This document shows positions 23,167 to 37,039 of a stretch of DNA of 64,000 nt, one piece after another. The position numbers and the translations under genes were made by a program. A model generated the notes under the pieces. That model searched no databases. It was not told where the DNA came from and saw nothing but the letters and a program-made list of their open reading frames with translations. Origin of the DNA: Haliclystus octoradiatus (taxonomy: Eukaryota > Cnidaria > Staurozoa > Stauromedusae > Haliclystidae); NCBI GenBank assembly GCA_916610825.1, contig OU744449.1, positions 7,894,243 through 7,958,242 of the forward strand. The letters are read 5' to 3'. Every line of letters starts with the position of its first letter. Positions within the stretch are counted from its first letter, which is position 1.

Positions 23167-24284
23167 ATATATCTAAAATTTGACTTACCAAACAAAAGTT
23201 TAACTTTATCAAAGGAACAAAAGAATAAATTAAAAATGTGAATTTGGAGCAAAAGATAGCTTATTTCAAATTATTATGCTAATGATATAAATATATAAAT
23301 AAAATTGATGAATATGAAAACTTAAACTTTGATAATATTATCATGGAACATCAAATGATTGAGTTATGCTATATTATTAAACATCAAAGGAAATTTAACT
23401 GATTACATAAATCTAGACATATCTTTCTTCAAAAACAAATACATTGATAAATTCAAACTTACGGTTAAAATATCTATTCAGAAATGTGATTAATGTGTTG
23501 TTAGTATCCAACTTTTACCATTAAGATCCAACTTGAAGGAAAATATTCTCGAATTTTGATAAAGAAAATTTTAAAATTGATGATGTGTCCAAAACTATGG
23601 ACATCCTCCGATCCAACGATGAAATGTAAGTTGTTCTTAAGGTCACGTGGTCTTTGGCACAACTTTGTATCCACCCGCTGCCTCGTTTACAATTCAACGA
23701 TCCTTTGAACTTTTTAACAATGTAATCAACGTGCTTTTAACCATGAAAATTATTCAACAGGGCAGCGATCATGGTTAATAATATAAGGGTCCCATAGAAG
23801 AGATGACTTTAGCGTCACCCCTACAAAGGAGCCTCTGTTCTGAGTTCAAATAAAATAGTTTAGACTGTGTATTATAGTGTGTTTTAGACTGAGAATATAT
23901 GGATCAAATTAAATAGTCTTTCCTCCCTTGCATGTTTTGCAATATCTGCCTTTTTGTAAACTCACGAATTAACGCACATTTTTCAATTCTAATCATTTAT
24001 AAAGCGAACAAATAATATAACATGTTACGTGTTAATAATATAACAACTAATCAAGATGTATTATAATTATATTTCATTTCTAATATTCCTTAATATCCAT
24101 TTTCTTAATTGAAAAATTTGATTTTCAAATAATTCTAAATGATTTCTTCTTTCAAATTTGGTGACAGGTAGACATTGACCCTATAATTGAATGTTTTAAC
24201 CTTTTGAAGTTAAATCATGTGTGCTACAGGTTGAAGTTATCTTATCTCAATTCGTAGACATATTTATAGCCATGAGCACAACAA

Positions 24285-25070
24285 ACGTGATCAATCACTC
24301 GTTCTTTTGTTTGGGAACTTCTTTCTATAGCTACTTTGATACCTAAATAATTAATGTCGGTTCGGTTAGCTCGTACTTGTTTCTTGTCTAGGAACTTTTC
24401 ATCAGCTACTCTGATGCCTAAATAGTTAATTTTGGTTCGGTTAGCTCGTACTCGTTTTTTGTCTAGGAACTTTTCACTAGCTACTCTGATTCCTAAATAG
24501 TTAATGTTAATTCGGTTAGCTCGTACCATAGTTTGTAGAGGATTCCCCTATGATACAAACTATGCTCGTACTCGCTATTTTGTCTGGGAACTTCTTTCTA
24601 TAGCTACTCTGATTCTTCAATAACTTAACATTCCTTCAGTTAACTCGTACTCTTTTGTCTAGGAAATTTTCACTAGCTACACGGATTCCTAGATAGTTTA
24701 TATCAGCTCGGTCAACTCGTACTATTTCTTTTGTCTAGGAACTTCTTTCTAGCTACACGAATGTCTAAATAATTGACATTAGTTCGGTTAATTCGTACTC
24801 ATTCTATTGTCTGGGAACATTTTTTCTAGCTACACGGATTCCTAAACAATTTATGTCAATTCCGTTAGCTCGTACTCGTTCTTTTGACTACGAATTTTTT
24901 TCTAGCTACACGGATTCCTAAATAATTTATGTCAATTCGGTTAGCTCGTACTCGTTCTTTTGTCGAGCAAATTTTTTCTAGCTACACGAATTCCTAACTA
25001 ATTTATGTCAATTCAGTTAGATCGTACTCGTTCTTTTGTCTATAGGAACTTCTTTTTAGTTATACGTATT
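24285..25070. repeat. tandem array of 75-79 bp units
   Basis: TTCGGTTAGCTCGTAC recurs at 24361, 24436 and 24511 (75 bp apart), then in diverged form at about 78-79 bp spacing to 25020. Between the two halves sits a foldback (24527-24564, CATAGTTTGTA against its complement). The 75-bp units stay open on the minus strand with period VRANRTKINYLGIRVAD. Confidence 0.92.
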
Positions 25071-25079
25071 TCATACTCG

Positions 25080-26350
25080 TTTAGAATTCTTAGATTTCCC
25101 AATGAAATTGTGAAGTATAGGCTCATCACGGGAGTTAAAAACTCCCACTTTTCTGAAATTTCACAGACAAACAAAGGATGCATTATGCGTCTACTAAATC
25201 AGAAATATAATTAGACAGCTGAAACTAATGTTTAAGTAATTATCTTGACATTTTCTGTAGTTTAAAAATTGAGTTTTTGTTAAAAAAGATTTTTCAGTTA
25301 AAATTTTTTTTTCAATTTTTCGCAATCTTCTTAGTTTTGTTATTAAATTACCAACAGAGAATGACGGTCCATCGTGACTGTCTCTGACTCCTCTTCAACC
25401 TGCTTTTCTTTTAGATTGGCACGATGATTTTTGATTTTTAAACCATATTTTGTTACCTTCGATGCCCAAAACCTTGCAGAATGTATATCTTTACAAGGCT
25501 CTATATAGATTTGAAAATTTGGCTATTTTTATGTCCGCCATTTTAAGAACATTAAACTTCCCATTGATACTACTTTCAGTACTATCATACTATTATATGA
25601 ATCATTACATCATCATAATTCTACAAAGATTCACCCTTTGAAGTGGAAACAATATTTTCAATAGAAATGACAAGTTTATTGCTTGCCTGGGATTTATCTA
25701 TCAATTACAGGGCGTTGCAGCTGGATTAAACTATCACAATCATTGCCAATTTCTTATGCAAAGCCTTTCTTGCGGATAAGAATTTTACAGCCTAATGCTT
25801 CATGGTAATAGACAGATATTGTCACATTTACCACAAGGCACTGTAGATTCATCTAATTTATCCCGCAAAAAGTGTTAGATTTGAAAGAATGACTAGTATA
25901 ACCTCCACTGGTATTGGAGAAAATCATCCCTGAAGTAGTGAGTCAAATGGCTGTCGCCATGGTCTTCCCTTTGCCATTACACGAGGGACTGCGTCTAACT
26001 GTAAATTTGTCTGCACACAATCAGAATGAGAAATAACAATAAAGTAGAGTATGAGATAACAATAAGATGAAGAGACAATTTTTGTAATTTTTACCCGTTT
26101 TTATTATCTGATTATCTGATATGGATAGTATATCCATCAACTAATTGACAAATTATCCGGGGTGGGTTGATGCTGGTTAGAATTATTGATAATTGTATAA
26201 TCATTTAGAAAACATTCAATTGAATTTATACGGTTCTAAATAGTAATTTTGTAGCAAAAGTCAATTTTATTATTCCATCCAATGACTTTGACATGCAAAT
26301 ACAACGGAGTACAGGAATAAAACGTTCGATGTGATTGTAATCATTTCCTG
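25080..26350. other. intergenic between the 24 kb array and minicollagen C
   Basis: AT-rich, no recognisable coding exon. The last about 100 bp carry the candidate poly(A) signal of minicollagen C. Confidence 0.55.
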
Positions 26351-26352
26351 GT

Positions 26353-27137
26353 TTAATGTTTGGCACAGCAAGCTGGTGGACATGATGGTACACAGGCTGT
26401 TGTACAGACAAATGGACATGGTGGTGGTGGTGGTGGTGGGGGTGGTGGAGGTGGTGGTGGAGCTGGGGCTCCTGGCATTCCTGGGGGTCCTGGTGGTCCT
26501 GGTGGTCCTGGGAATCCTGGTGGTCCACGTCCTCCTGGGGGTCCAAGTGGTCCTGGTGCTCCGTTTGGTCCTGGTGGTCCTGCTGGGGCTCCTGGTGGTC
26601 CTGGTGGTCCTGGAAGTCCTGGTGGTCCTCCTGGTCCTGGAGGTCCTGGTGGTCCATTTGGTCCAGCTGGTCCTGGTGCTCCGAGTGGTCCTGGGGCACC
26701 TGGTGGGCCTGGTGGTGGTGGTGGTGGAGGTGGTCCAGCTGGGACGCAGCACACTGGCATACATGCTGGTGCACAGACTGATGGACATCCGCCGTCACAT
26801 GCTTGTGGACTCCTCTTATCTGAAAGTAATCGATATTAAGAATAAGATCAGTAAACGACTCTAAGATTTCTCATTCAACATGGTATGGCTATTTCTTAAC
26901 GAAGTTGATCTGATCCCAGAATACTGATGTAAAAGTAAAACATTGAAGAAACAAGGCCAATCAAATATTTCAAACCAAAGAAAACTGCTTCAAATCAATT
27001 CCAACTTATCAGGTCGCCTTTTATCGTTAATATCAAGTAACATTATAATTAACAGATGTATTCTTACCTTTATGACGTGGGAGGGCTGCGTAAGTTGCGC
27101 CGATAACGACTAAGATGAAAAATAACCTTGTATCCAT
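26353..27137 (-). CDS. minicollagen C, extended collagen helix
   Basis: Minicollagen of 178 residues. Exon 1 (27137-27068) encodes the signal peptide starting [17 protein letters not shown], phase 1; the intron is 27067-26820 and exon 2 is 26819-26353. The propeptide ends [25 protein letters not shown], then AG and about eight prolines. The collagen region has 14 triplets, one extra Ala (GAPAGPP), then 13 triplets. About 14 prolines lead to [22 protein letters not shown] and the tail AKH. Close paralogue of B. An AATAAA on the coding strand lies at 26271-26266, about 85 bp after the stop. The 5' end has a predicted UTR exon and TATA box (see 27391-27448). Confidence 0.95.
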
Positions 27138-27390
27138 TTTTGTAAATGTATGGACCTATAAAAGATAGATGAGAAAAAAAATCAGATATTGTAACCTTTA
27201 TATCATTGATTCCAATATAAATAGCTGCCTTCAGTTAGATCCATTGTAAAGTCAATAAGCCTTTCATCAAGTAATAAGTTAGTAAGTTCTCTTGTATAAT
27301 AATGATGGTAAAAACCCATTGGAGTCAATTCAATTCATCTTTCATATAATAATTTATCAAAGTGTTGTAGACTACTGTATACTTCCTTAC

Positions 27391-27448
27391 CTTCCTGTAG
27401 TATGTCAAGAATAACTCATTGATTTCAATCAATCTGATTTTTTATATT
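27391..27448 (-). promoter_or_regulatory. predicted promoter and 5'UTR exon of minicollagen C
   Basis: On the coding strand AATATAAAAAATC (about 27448-27438) is a good TATA box. A possible first exon follows, ending CAGGAAG at 27391 with a gtaagg donor. The matching acceptor ttttatag lies about 16 bp before the ATG at 27137. The start site is inferred from the usual 25-30 bp spacing. Confidence 0.5.
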
Positions 27449-28340
27449 GCGATTCACTGAAACATTAATGTTCACGGATGGTAACCCGTCTACGTATCTG
27501 TTCAGTGATTGGTCCACGCTCATAATGCTTATGCATAATCAACTCATGCGAACGGAATGCGTTCACTAACTCTTTGACCCAATGCTCGTTGAGGTTCATC
27601 AAGTTTTTAACAGGTGCTCAAAGAGCCACCTACATTGATTTATTAACCTCACTAAAGATTTCTAGCACTTATTTCACGTATTCCGTAACGTTATTTCTAA
27701 TGTCAATAACATATATAGCTAGAACTATGATTTTTAGACTACTGTGTAATTTTTGAGTGGTTTAAAAGGGTTTATATGATTAAGTACGGTTGTTCATCTA
27801 TAACCATTTCGATTGGTTAACCACACGGATCATTGGTTCGATCAACAGGTGCCCTCTACGACCATTTGACTGTTTTTCTTCATCCGGTCAAGCGTTGGAT
27901 AAAACTGAATCGTGTCGCCTTATGAAGACCCAATAAGTGACGTCATTTATTAAAAAGACTCTGAATCGTGTGCTAAATCTCGTTTTTTATCAATTCAAAT
28001 TTTTGATCTGTTTTCATAAGGAATTTCTATAATAATTTAAAATAATTATAATATGATAAATTGTAATGGATTTTAACTTGGTTTAAATTTAAATTTCAAA
28101 TGCTATAATGTTGTATTTAATTCATCCTCAATGATTATAGACGTGAACCTAATTTATCTTTTTTTCGGGACATTATAGCCTTGAGAATTTGAAACTCACA
28201 GTTGCAATAAAGCCTATATATATTACCACTCTATAGGCTTCGCATTATAGTACTGAATCACTTGACCAAATACGATAAAAATATTGATGCAAATGAAAAG
28301 AGGATTTCAAATTACATGAGTATTAGCCGTTATGATTGTT

Positions 28341-28374
28341 AGTCGTATCATCATTTTTATATGATGATACGACT
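28341..28374. repeat. short foldback, 14-bp arms
   Basis: AGTCGTATCATCAT and its exact complement separated by 6 bases. No associated element recognised. Confidence 0.85.
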
Positions 28375-29379
28375 CATTAATTTTTTGGATGACCAATTTA
28401 TCAGCTTAATAATCAGCTTTATCAGCTCATTCAGTAAATCTTATTGTAACAGTATCATATAAATATTCGACTTCTACAGTGGTCACTCTTCGTTGGTTTA
28501 TCTTCGATTTATATACGTATACGAACATTTCGGGCAATTGTGAGCGACCATTTGTTTACCTTGTGTTTATGGAACGATCTTCCTTCTATTTTGAAATATT
28601 GACATTCTATCATAGTTCCGAAGTGACCTTATGTTAATTTTAAGGCTTGAAATCAAGTATAGATATACTGTGACGTGAAATCAATAGATATAAGAAAAGT
28701 AATTTGAGTAAAGCAACCTACAGAAAAATAATTGTAATATATTATCTTAGTGTAAGTAATCACACGTAATAATATAGCTTGACCGATTAGCTTGACCTGT
28801 CTCATTTATACGAAGACAGCAATGTTTCATAAACTACATCATCAAACAGATCATTAAGGATCCACTTCTAGTATTCATACTCTAACTTCATTTGTCTTGA
28901 ATATTTTCTTTATCATAAATTGGATCATTTTATACATATTTTTACGAAATGCCTTTGATAGTCTGAAAATGTCTGACACCAGTAAAATTCATTGTTCACT
29001 ACACTACGAAAACATCACAGTTCAAGTTTTTATAGAAACAGTGATCTTTTAACATTTAAATCGTTTGATATTGTTATAGTGAATTAATTAATGTGGGTAT
29101 CTGTAAGTTAAATTGTCCACTCCTTATTTACTGTTTACTTTCTCAATATATAGATGGACTTTAATAATAATGTGCTCACGTGTAATCATTTTCTATAAAA
29201 ATTGAAGATGAAAAAGTTAAGGTATGAAAATATTAAGTTCTTTGTTTGCTGTATTTCTTTCAAAATCTGTAATTATAGATTTATCCCTTTGCGGGATCCT
29301 ATAGTTTTATGTAACACTTGACACCTATTATTTTGATCAGTCCTTGGTAAGAAAGCACGTAGCTTATTTCCATCACAAA

Positions 29380-29860
29380 TTTCTTTAAGTTGTCTGTTTA
29401 CTTATTATCGTGTGCTTATCTGATAAATGACCAACATTGTAGCCTACTTCTTCTTGGAATTAATCAAACGGATAGACTAAAACTAGAAAGAATTCAAGAA
29501 AAATCACTAAAACACCTAACACGATCCAATACTGGAAAAGAATATCATCTTCCATCTCTAAACGTCAAGAATAGTAAAATTAACCAATATGATCCACAAA
29601 ACACTCATAACAGAAACTCCAAAACTTTTACACTCCCTCTTCAAGATATCCAACACTAAATATACGTCATCTTGCCGTCCAAACAAACTCATCCCATCCA
29701 TTTGAAGAACAACCCTGATGAAATGGTCGATTGTAGCAGTAGGTACTAGAGTCTGGAACTTTATCCCGGAAGTAATACGTGGGGAAGCAATAAGAACATT
29801 CAAAGAGTCAACTCTTGCGTATTTGACATCCCTGGGATGGAAAATAAATTATTGGTTTAT
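29380..29860 (+). pseudogene. decayed non-LTR retrotransposon, reverse-transcriptase C-terminal tail
   Basis: The plus strand reads LLGINQTDRLKLERIQEKSL and then, after frame breaks, VWNFIPEVIRGEAIRTFKES. This pattern (RLE-RIQ-K-A followed by WN-LP-VI...FK) is typical of the region just after the RT domain in LINE-type elements. Stops and frameshifts break it; no intact RT or endonuclease is present. Confidence 0.65.
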
Positions 29861-31132
29861 GTCAATCAGCTGTCGATAGTTAGATTATAATGTTATAAAT
29901 ATCAAAAACACTAGCATTCTCGTCATAAATATAATACAATTAGCATAATTATGGAATTTATCTCGTTAAAAAAACGAGAGAAGAAAACGAAAAAAAAAAA
30001 AATAATAATAATAAAATAATAAAATAAAAATAAAAATTATATTATATTATTAATACTATTATCCTTATCATTATTTCTACTAATTTACAATATTATAATT
30101 AATAACTTACTTTTAAATTCGTATCAATGTATAAACGAGCATTTGCTCATTTTGGTTACGAATCGAAATAAAATTATACACACACACACACCATTGTGAA
30201 CACCATCTTCACATCAAAACTCTATGTTACTTTTTAATGCTAGTGTTTTCCCTAGCCTAATGTAAATATATGACTGAGACCGTTTTTCTATCGACATCAA
30301 GTGGTATATTCTAGGTGGACACTTTAAACTAACATTCGGAGCATTCGGTCTAAAAAATTCCGTCACATTATTTCTAACTTAAAATTATTTCAAGTCACGC
30401 GTAATGCCTAATAGACTGTTAGGATTTACTGTATCAAGCCTTGAGCACGCACAATATCTCTAATCTCTGTTTGGTTCAAAATGAAACGCCCCTCGGATGT
30501 TGAAATGCCGCATGAAGATCGATAGAATGTAATGCTGCTGTATCACCCTACAGAAGGCACCTGACGTATTTAGATATTTGTATAGCAGATATTTTTACTT
30601 AGAGCAATGACGATGGATGCGCTCTTAAGCCCTCTTACACATGTCTCAGTTGTGAATCTTCAGATTATACCGTCGATTGAGACTCGAAACATGGTTCTAA
30701 AAGTGGTACTTGGACATAGCATCTGATATCCTCTCAGTATCATCGTTTATTGTACACTTTATAGACTCATTGCAATAATGTCTTAATATAATTAGATATG
30801 AATATAGCAGCATCTAAAATGACCCTCGACGCGGGGACATCATTCAAACGTGATAAATGCAAGACAAGATAAACAACAGAGGAAAACAACAATACAAAGT
30901 CCAGTTTAACTTTATTAATATTCCTTTCCTTTTGAAAAGTTCGTTTTACACACACATTTAGTAGCATCACAGTGTATACGCATTATCGGAAGACCATTGG
31001 AAAATGATGGTGCTTTCAATTTGTGTTCGTCAAATCAATCTATCGATGTGACAATATAATTTACACGATTTCATCATCTAGAGATTCAAGGCCAAGAGGG
31101 AGAATTTAACTAAACTGTTGTTGTTAGTATCT

Positions 31133-31869
31133 TCATGGACAACATTGTTGTGGGCACTGTGGTGTGCATGTAACTCTGCAGACGTATGGACATGGTGGTG
31201 GAGGTGGTGGTGGTGCTGGGGCTCCTGGTGGTCCTGGTGGTCCTCCTGGTCCTGGTGGTCCTGGTGGTCCGTTTGGTCCTGGGCCTCCTGGTGGTCCATT
31301 TGGTCCTGGGCCTCCATTTGGTCCTGGTGGTCCAGCTGGAGCTCCTGGTGGTCCTGGTGGGCCTGGAAGTCCTGGTGGTCCTCCTGGTCCTGGTGGTCCT
31401 GGAGGTCCAAGAGGTCCTGGTGGTCCTGGTGCTCCGAGAGGTCCTGGAGCTCCTGGTGGTCCTGGTGGTGGTGGTGGAGGTGGTGGTCCAGCTGCGCAAC
31501 AGATTGGTCCACAGACTGGTGCACATACAGCTGGACAGCTAGCTGGGCATAGTTGCCTCTTGTGTGCTGCTGAAAGAAATAAAAACATATTAATATTGGT
31601 TAGCTATCCCAATAAATCAAACCAGAAAATAAAAGACATGTTTCGATATCATCGCTAACGAATCACTTGATCGATTGATTAACTATATATTATTTGAACA
31701 ATTATTATAAGGATTTTCATCGTGGGGGCGATAAGAATTTTCATCGAGGCATTATATTTATTTATTAGTAGACATGAGGGTATAGTGAAATTTTTATCTC
31801 ACCTTTTTGGATTGTTTTACTTTGCACAATGGCAATAAGCACAATGGCAACAATGATTCTCAGATCCAT
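31133..31869 (-). CDS. minicollagen D, extended collagen helix
   Basis: Minicollagen of 167 residues. Exon 1 (31869-31803) encodes the signal peptide [17 protein letters not shown], phase 1, with a gtgaga donor; the intron is 31802-31570 and exon 2 is 31569-31133. The propeptide ends [28 protein letters not shown] and about eight prolines. The collagen region is 14 triplets, one extra Ala (GAPAGPP) and 13 triplets, with many GPN and GGP units. A short polyproline leads to [22 protein letters not shown] with a single terminal Pro. A ttattag acceptor directly abuts the ATG. A donor at 32414 with exon end GTCAAG at 32415 is the likely 5'UTR exon; a TATTTAT lies upstream near 32473-32480. Confidence 0.94.
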
Positions 31870-32479
31870 CTAATAAAATAAATAAAAATAAATGAATAAT
31901 TAAATCAAACGATACCATGTTAGGCCAATCATAAGTATTTTTTATTTGAAAGATTGTGATATGGCTTAGGCTAATTATGTACACATTTATTTCCTTCGTA
32001 ATTTATTAGAACATAAATATCAATGTGAAGGATTGTTTTTCTCCCGTTTTTCTATGAGAGTGCCTTATTTTTCAAAGTAATAATATAATTTATTTTAAAT
32101 ATAGCTGACCTATAAGTAAGATATCAATTATACAACCTTAGCAAGTTAGAAAAAAAATATATATCAAAGAACAAATGAAAAAATTCCTTTTAAAAAGGTT
32201 CTTAATAAATTCGGAAAGCAACAATTTAAGTTTTCCAATACAATATAGAATTGCTTTCCAAATTTAAGAAGCCGAATACGAGATTAAATAAGAAGTAACT
32301 GTATTGTTCTACGCTAATTTTGTTATTAAATAAACTATAGTATAAAAGAACACAAAATAATTATGTTGTTGTTCACATTTTTTCTGGTTACCTGAAATAT
32401 AGAGTAAGTCTTACCTTGACGATTGTTCCTTTTGATCTGTTCAATATCGTAACAATGAACTGGTCTCCCAGAAATAAAT

Positions 32480-34358
32480 ACCCCCTAGATTAATTATTAA
32501 CGAATAGATCAACGAAGCCACTGACCATTAGTGTTCACCTGTCGAAGTGGGCTTGTGTGACCTGTCTTAATTATAGCCACGAAGCCTAAACAACGAGAAT
32601 CTAGTCTTCAAGGATCAATGCTAGTTTACTGATCTGCTCATCTCAAGACTGGTGGTTTTACTGTGAATCCGGTCAAGTCAGACCATAAGATCGACGTTTT
32701 TGATTATTTCAAAATGGTTAGTTTCATGATTATTAAAGTCTACAACACGTTTTAACATGACGTCAGTTATCTAAATTTGTTCGTTTTTTGTGTAAATTAA
32801 TTTACTCCTACATAGATATTTGTATAAAATGCCTTATATTTTTAATCTTATTGGGAAATTCAACAATTTGTATCTTGATTTGAATATCTTTTGATAAAAA
32901 TGAAGGAAAAATTGTTCTTCAGATATTCATAGAATACAGGGTGATGATAGGCATAACAAGGCATAGGGATATATATTATAGCTATTTTTATGTTAATTTA
33001 TTTCAATTTCTCTGAAAAATACTCATTAAAAATGATATGATAATAATTTTTCGGAAGGTCACAGGGCTGGTTTGGTCTCTCTACAATGTTTGCCTCGTAA
33101 TGGAGTGAATAAATGATTTCATTTTGAATGATTTTGAGTCAGAAAGCTTTTACTTTATTGAAATTAATTGTTTATGGTTTTACCAATGAACCAAAACGCG
33201 GGTTACTTTTCAATAAGAAGAAAGACACAAATGATATTTAAAGGCTTCTATTCATTCACTTCATGGCATAATTATTCCTCATTTTAATTTACAACAATTT
33301 CTTAATTTTATATGATATTCTAGAACAATTGATGAGCCAAAAGGAAAAGTATTTGCATCATTTATCAAGTCATTTAATTGTGTTAAGGATTAAAAATGTT
33401 TAACTACTATATCCAGAACAGAAATAATTATTTTGATACTAAAATCTATCGTCCGTCTGTAGGAGATCTTGATTTTAAGAAGTATATATTAGTATGTACT
33501 CTTTGTTATGTATTGTATATGTCATTTATGATGACAATTTCTTTGTATTTTATAAATTTAAGTATATACTGCACACACATGGGCAGCTATAGTAGAGCCT
33601 TGATGAATAATTAAGATTTGAAAAGCTAGCAGAGAACCAATTAAATATCTACCACATCTGTTAAAATATCCATATACAACAACTGACAATAATGATCAAA
33701 ATAATTTATTTAATTTATAAATGCAAAGAAGTGGAACAGTTTTATTTTACTTTTTTGGGTTTGTAAGTTGTTATTATTGCGAATTTGAAAATTTATAAAA
33801 CATTATATTACAAGAATCGATGCTTATGTGTATAAATTACAGGAAACCACAACAATAAACTGCTATAAGTTCTCTTTCAGCTAAAGGGTTCTGATATCTC
33901 ATTTGAAGCAGCTATCCTGTTGGCATAATTACTCCCTAAGATAGTTTGAGGGGAATGCAACTTCCAGAAAACCCCAGTACCCCAAAATGTTCTCAAAAGG
34001 AGAAATATAACATTCCTAATAATTCTATTTGGACAGGCCTTTCAAATTGATAAACTCTAATTAAGAATTCATGGAAATCTAATTTTGATTTACAATGAAA
34101 TGATGCTTGGTGAAATTTCATTGGTGAATTAATGCCCTAATTCAATTTGAGGTGATGCATTCTACGTCAGTTTCACCAACAGCCACAGCAGTACATTCTT
34201 CAATGTCCGTGTCTAATTATATATGATCGATAATAATGATAATTGAGCTACATAGTTCAAATTTGTGTTGAAAGATGAAGATTCTAGGTTTAAGTTAAAA
34301 TTATTATTGCTTTGGAAGTGTCAAAAATTGCACTATATAGCTCATTTGCAACACCCAT
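32480..34358. other. intergenic, upstream of minicollagen D
   Basis: No gene or repeat recognised. A 72-aa open frame at 33396-33614 has no domain and no neighbouring splice support. Confidence 0.55.
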
Positions 34359-34440
34359 ACAGTAAAACCTGTCATAGTGGTCACCTCTATGCAGTGACCA
34401 CTTGTATGCAGTGATCGAGTTAGTGATATACAAAGGCATT
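34359..34440. mobile_element. pogo/Tc1-like MITE terminus
   Basis: TACAGTAAAACCTGTCATAG and GGTCACCTCTATGCAGTG match the left end of the complete element at 54188-54368. Only one end is present. Confidence 0.6.
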
Positions 34441-34674
34441 TCTCTATCTAAATCTAAATCTGGAATATCTAGTTGTTATTATATCTAGATATTTTGTTTG
34501 ATTTCCTGATTTTTGATTTTGAGTCTGAGTTGATCAAAAACATTCATCAGTCGGACATTATAGATCATGTGGTTGTACATGTATATGTAATTAACTAAGT
34601 AAAAGAAAATCCACATACACACATACCTAGACCACTCACAGCTCTCGCTGTAATTGGTCACACAAATATTTTGG

Positions 34675-34765
34675 AGCCGTTGTTGACTCTCATATATAAA
34701 TGCTTTGATTAATGTCATTGCGCACTATACGAAGAACTGGCGTGGAACAATCCCACTATTAATAT
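34675..34765. repeat. dispersed repeat, inverted relative to 52280-52365
   Basis: About 80 bp including AACTGGCGTGGAACAATCCC and AAATGCTTTGATTAATG match the reverse complement of 52285-52360 almost exactly. Confidence 0.85.
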
Positions 34766-35058
34766 TATTATATTATTATTATTGTGTTATTTCATTTATA
34801 CATAATGTAAACAAATATTATAATACATCTGAAATTCATAACCATATCATTAAATTATTAAAATTATAATTCTATTCAAATTGAGATCCATAACATAAAT
34901 GTTCATATTTTACACATCCATGATCCATGATCAGAAATGTTACTTGCCTTGATCTCCATCAGAAGCTATATAATGAACACTTTGTTCCCGCAAAAGTTTA
35001 TGTGGTTCTTAATTTCATTATTCTACCCTTCAACTAAGGGGCGTAGTAGCACCAAATA

Positions 35059-36270
<1,212 letters not shown>

Positions 36271-36559
36271 TGTCTACATAGAACATAAAATGTTGTAATG
36301 TGATTATAATGATATATCTACAGTTTAATTAATGGCAATTACGATGTAAGAACAACATATATCAAATATTTATCATGAAGATATTCATCTTATTCCTCTC
36401 TCATTTTCAAACATTACTATATATAGTACTGACGTACATATATCTTGCATTAGGCTAATATTAGCTGTATGCCTTTACATGGCAGTTTATTAGTAATATC
36501 ATCCACTATAAATGTTGTAAGCGAATTTTTGTCTTGAAAGTACGAAGTAAAATATTGCC

Positions 36560-37030
36560 ATTGGTCGCTAATATCAGGTAAAAAGTCTGAATGAGGCAAC
36601 CTCACATTCTCTTTCATAAGTAATCTCACAAAAATATAATTTCATCCCAATTATCAATAATACATGCTATTGAAAAAAGAAAACAGCATACAGGAATACA
36701 AGTTACATACATTGATTGTGTAAACATTGTATAGTTAGATATATAGATATTAGGTCAAAGAACACGTGTTTACTCCATTACTCTCAATTTCGCGTACACA
36801 GGCTTTTCAGACAGTTTAATAAATGAAAAAACATTGTGATGTGCTCAAGTATATACATGACTTAGGAATGCTAGTCTTGAATAATATCTATGTGTTATCC
36901 GTTATAGATATATAGATGTATTTTTATAACAAAAACAATGTCATGTCAGGCAAATGTATTTGTTGGGTAACTATATTACCAACAAGAAAGTGATATTTTA
37001 CCTGTGATTAGCGACCAATATTTTGACACG
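36560..37030. repeat. inverted repeat pair flanking about 470 bp
   Basis: ATTGGTCGCTAATATCAGG near 36560 is mirrored by CCTGTGATTAGCGACCAAT near 37001-37020. Inside, GTTTACTCCATTACTCTCAA recurs as GTTTACTCCGTTACTCTTAA near 60911. Probably another foldback element lying upstream of minicollagen E. Confidence 0.6.
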
Positions 37031-37039
37031 ACTTTCTGT

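Noticed and set aside
24242-24529. Repeat protein on the minus strand
   Set aside because: The frame exists only where the array unit is 75 bp; flanking units of 78-79 bp are broken, and there is no signal, splice or promoter support.
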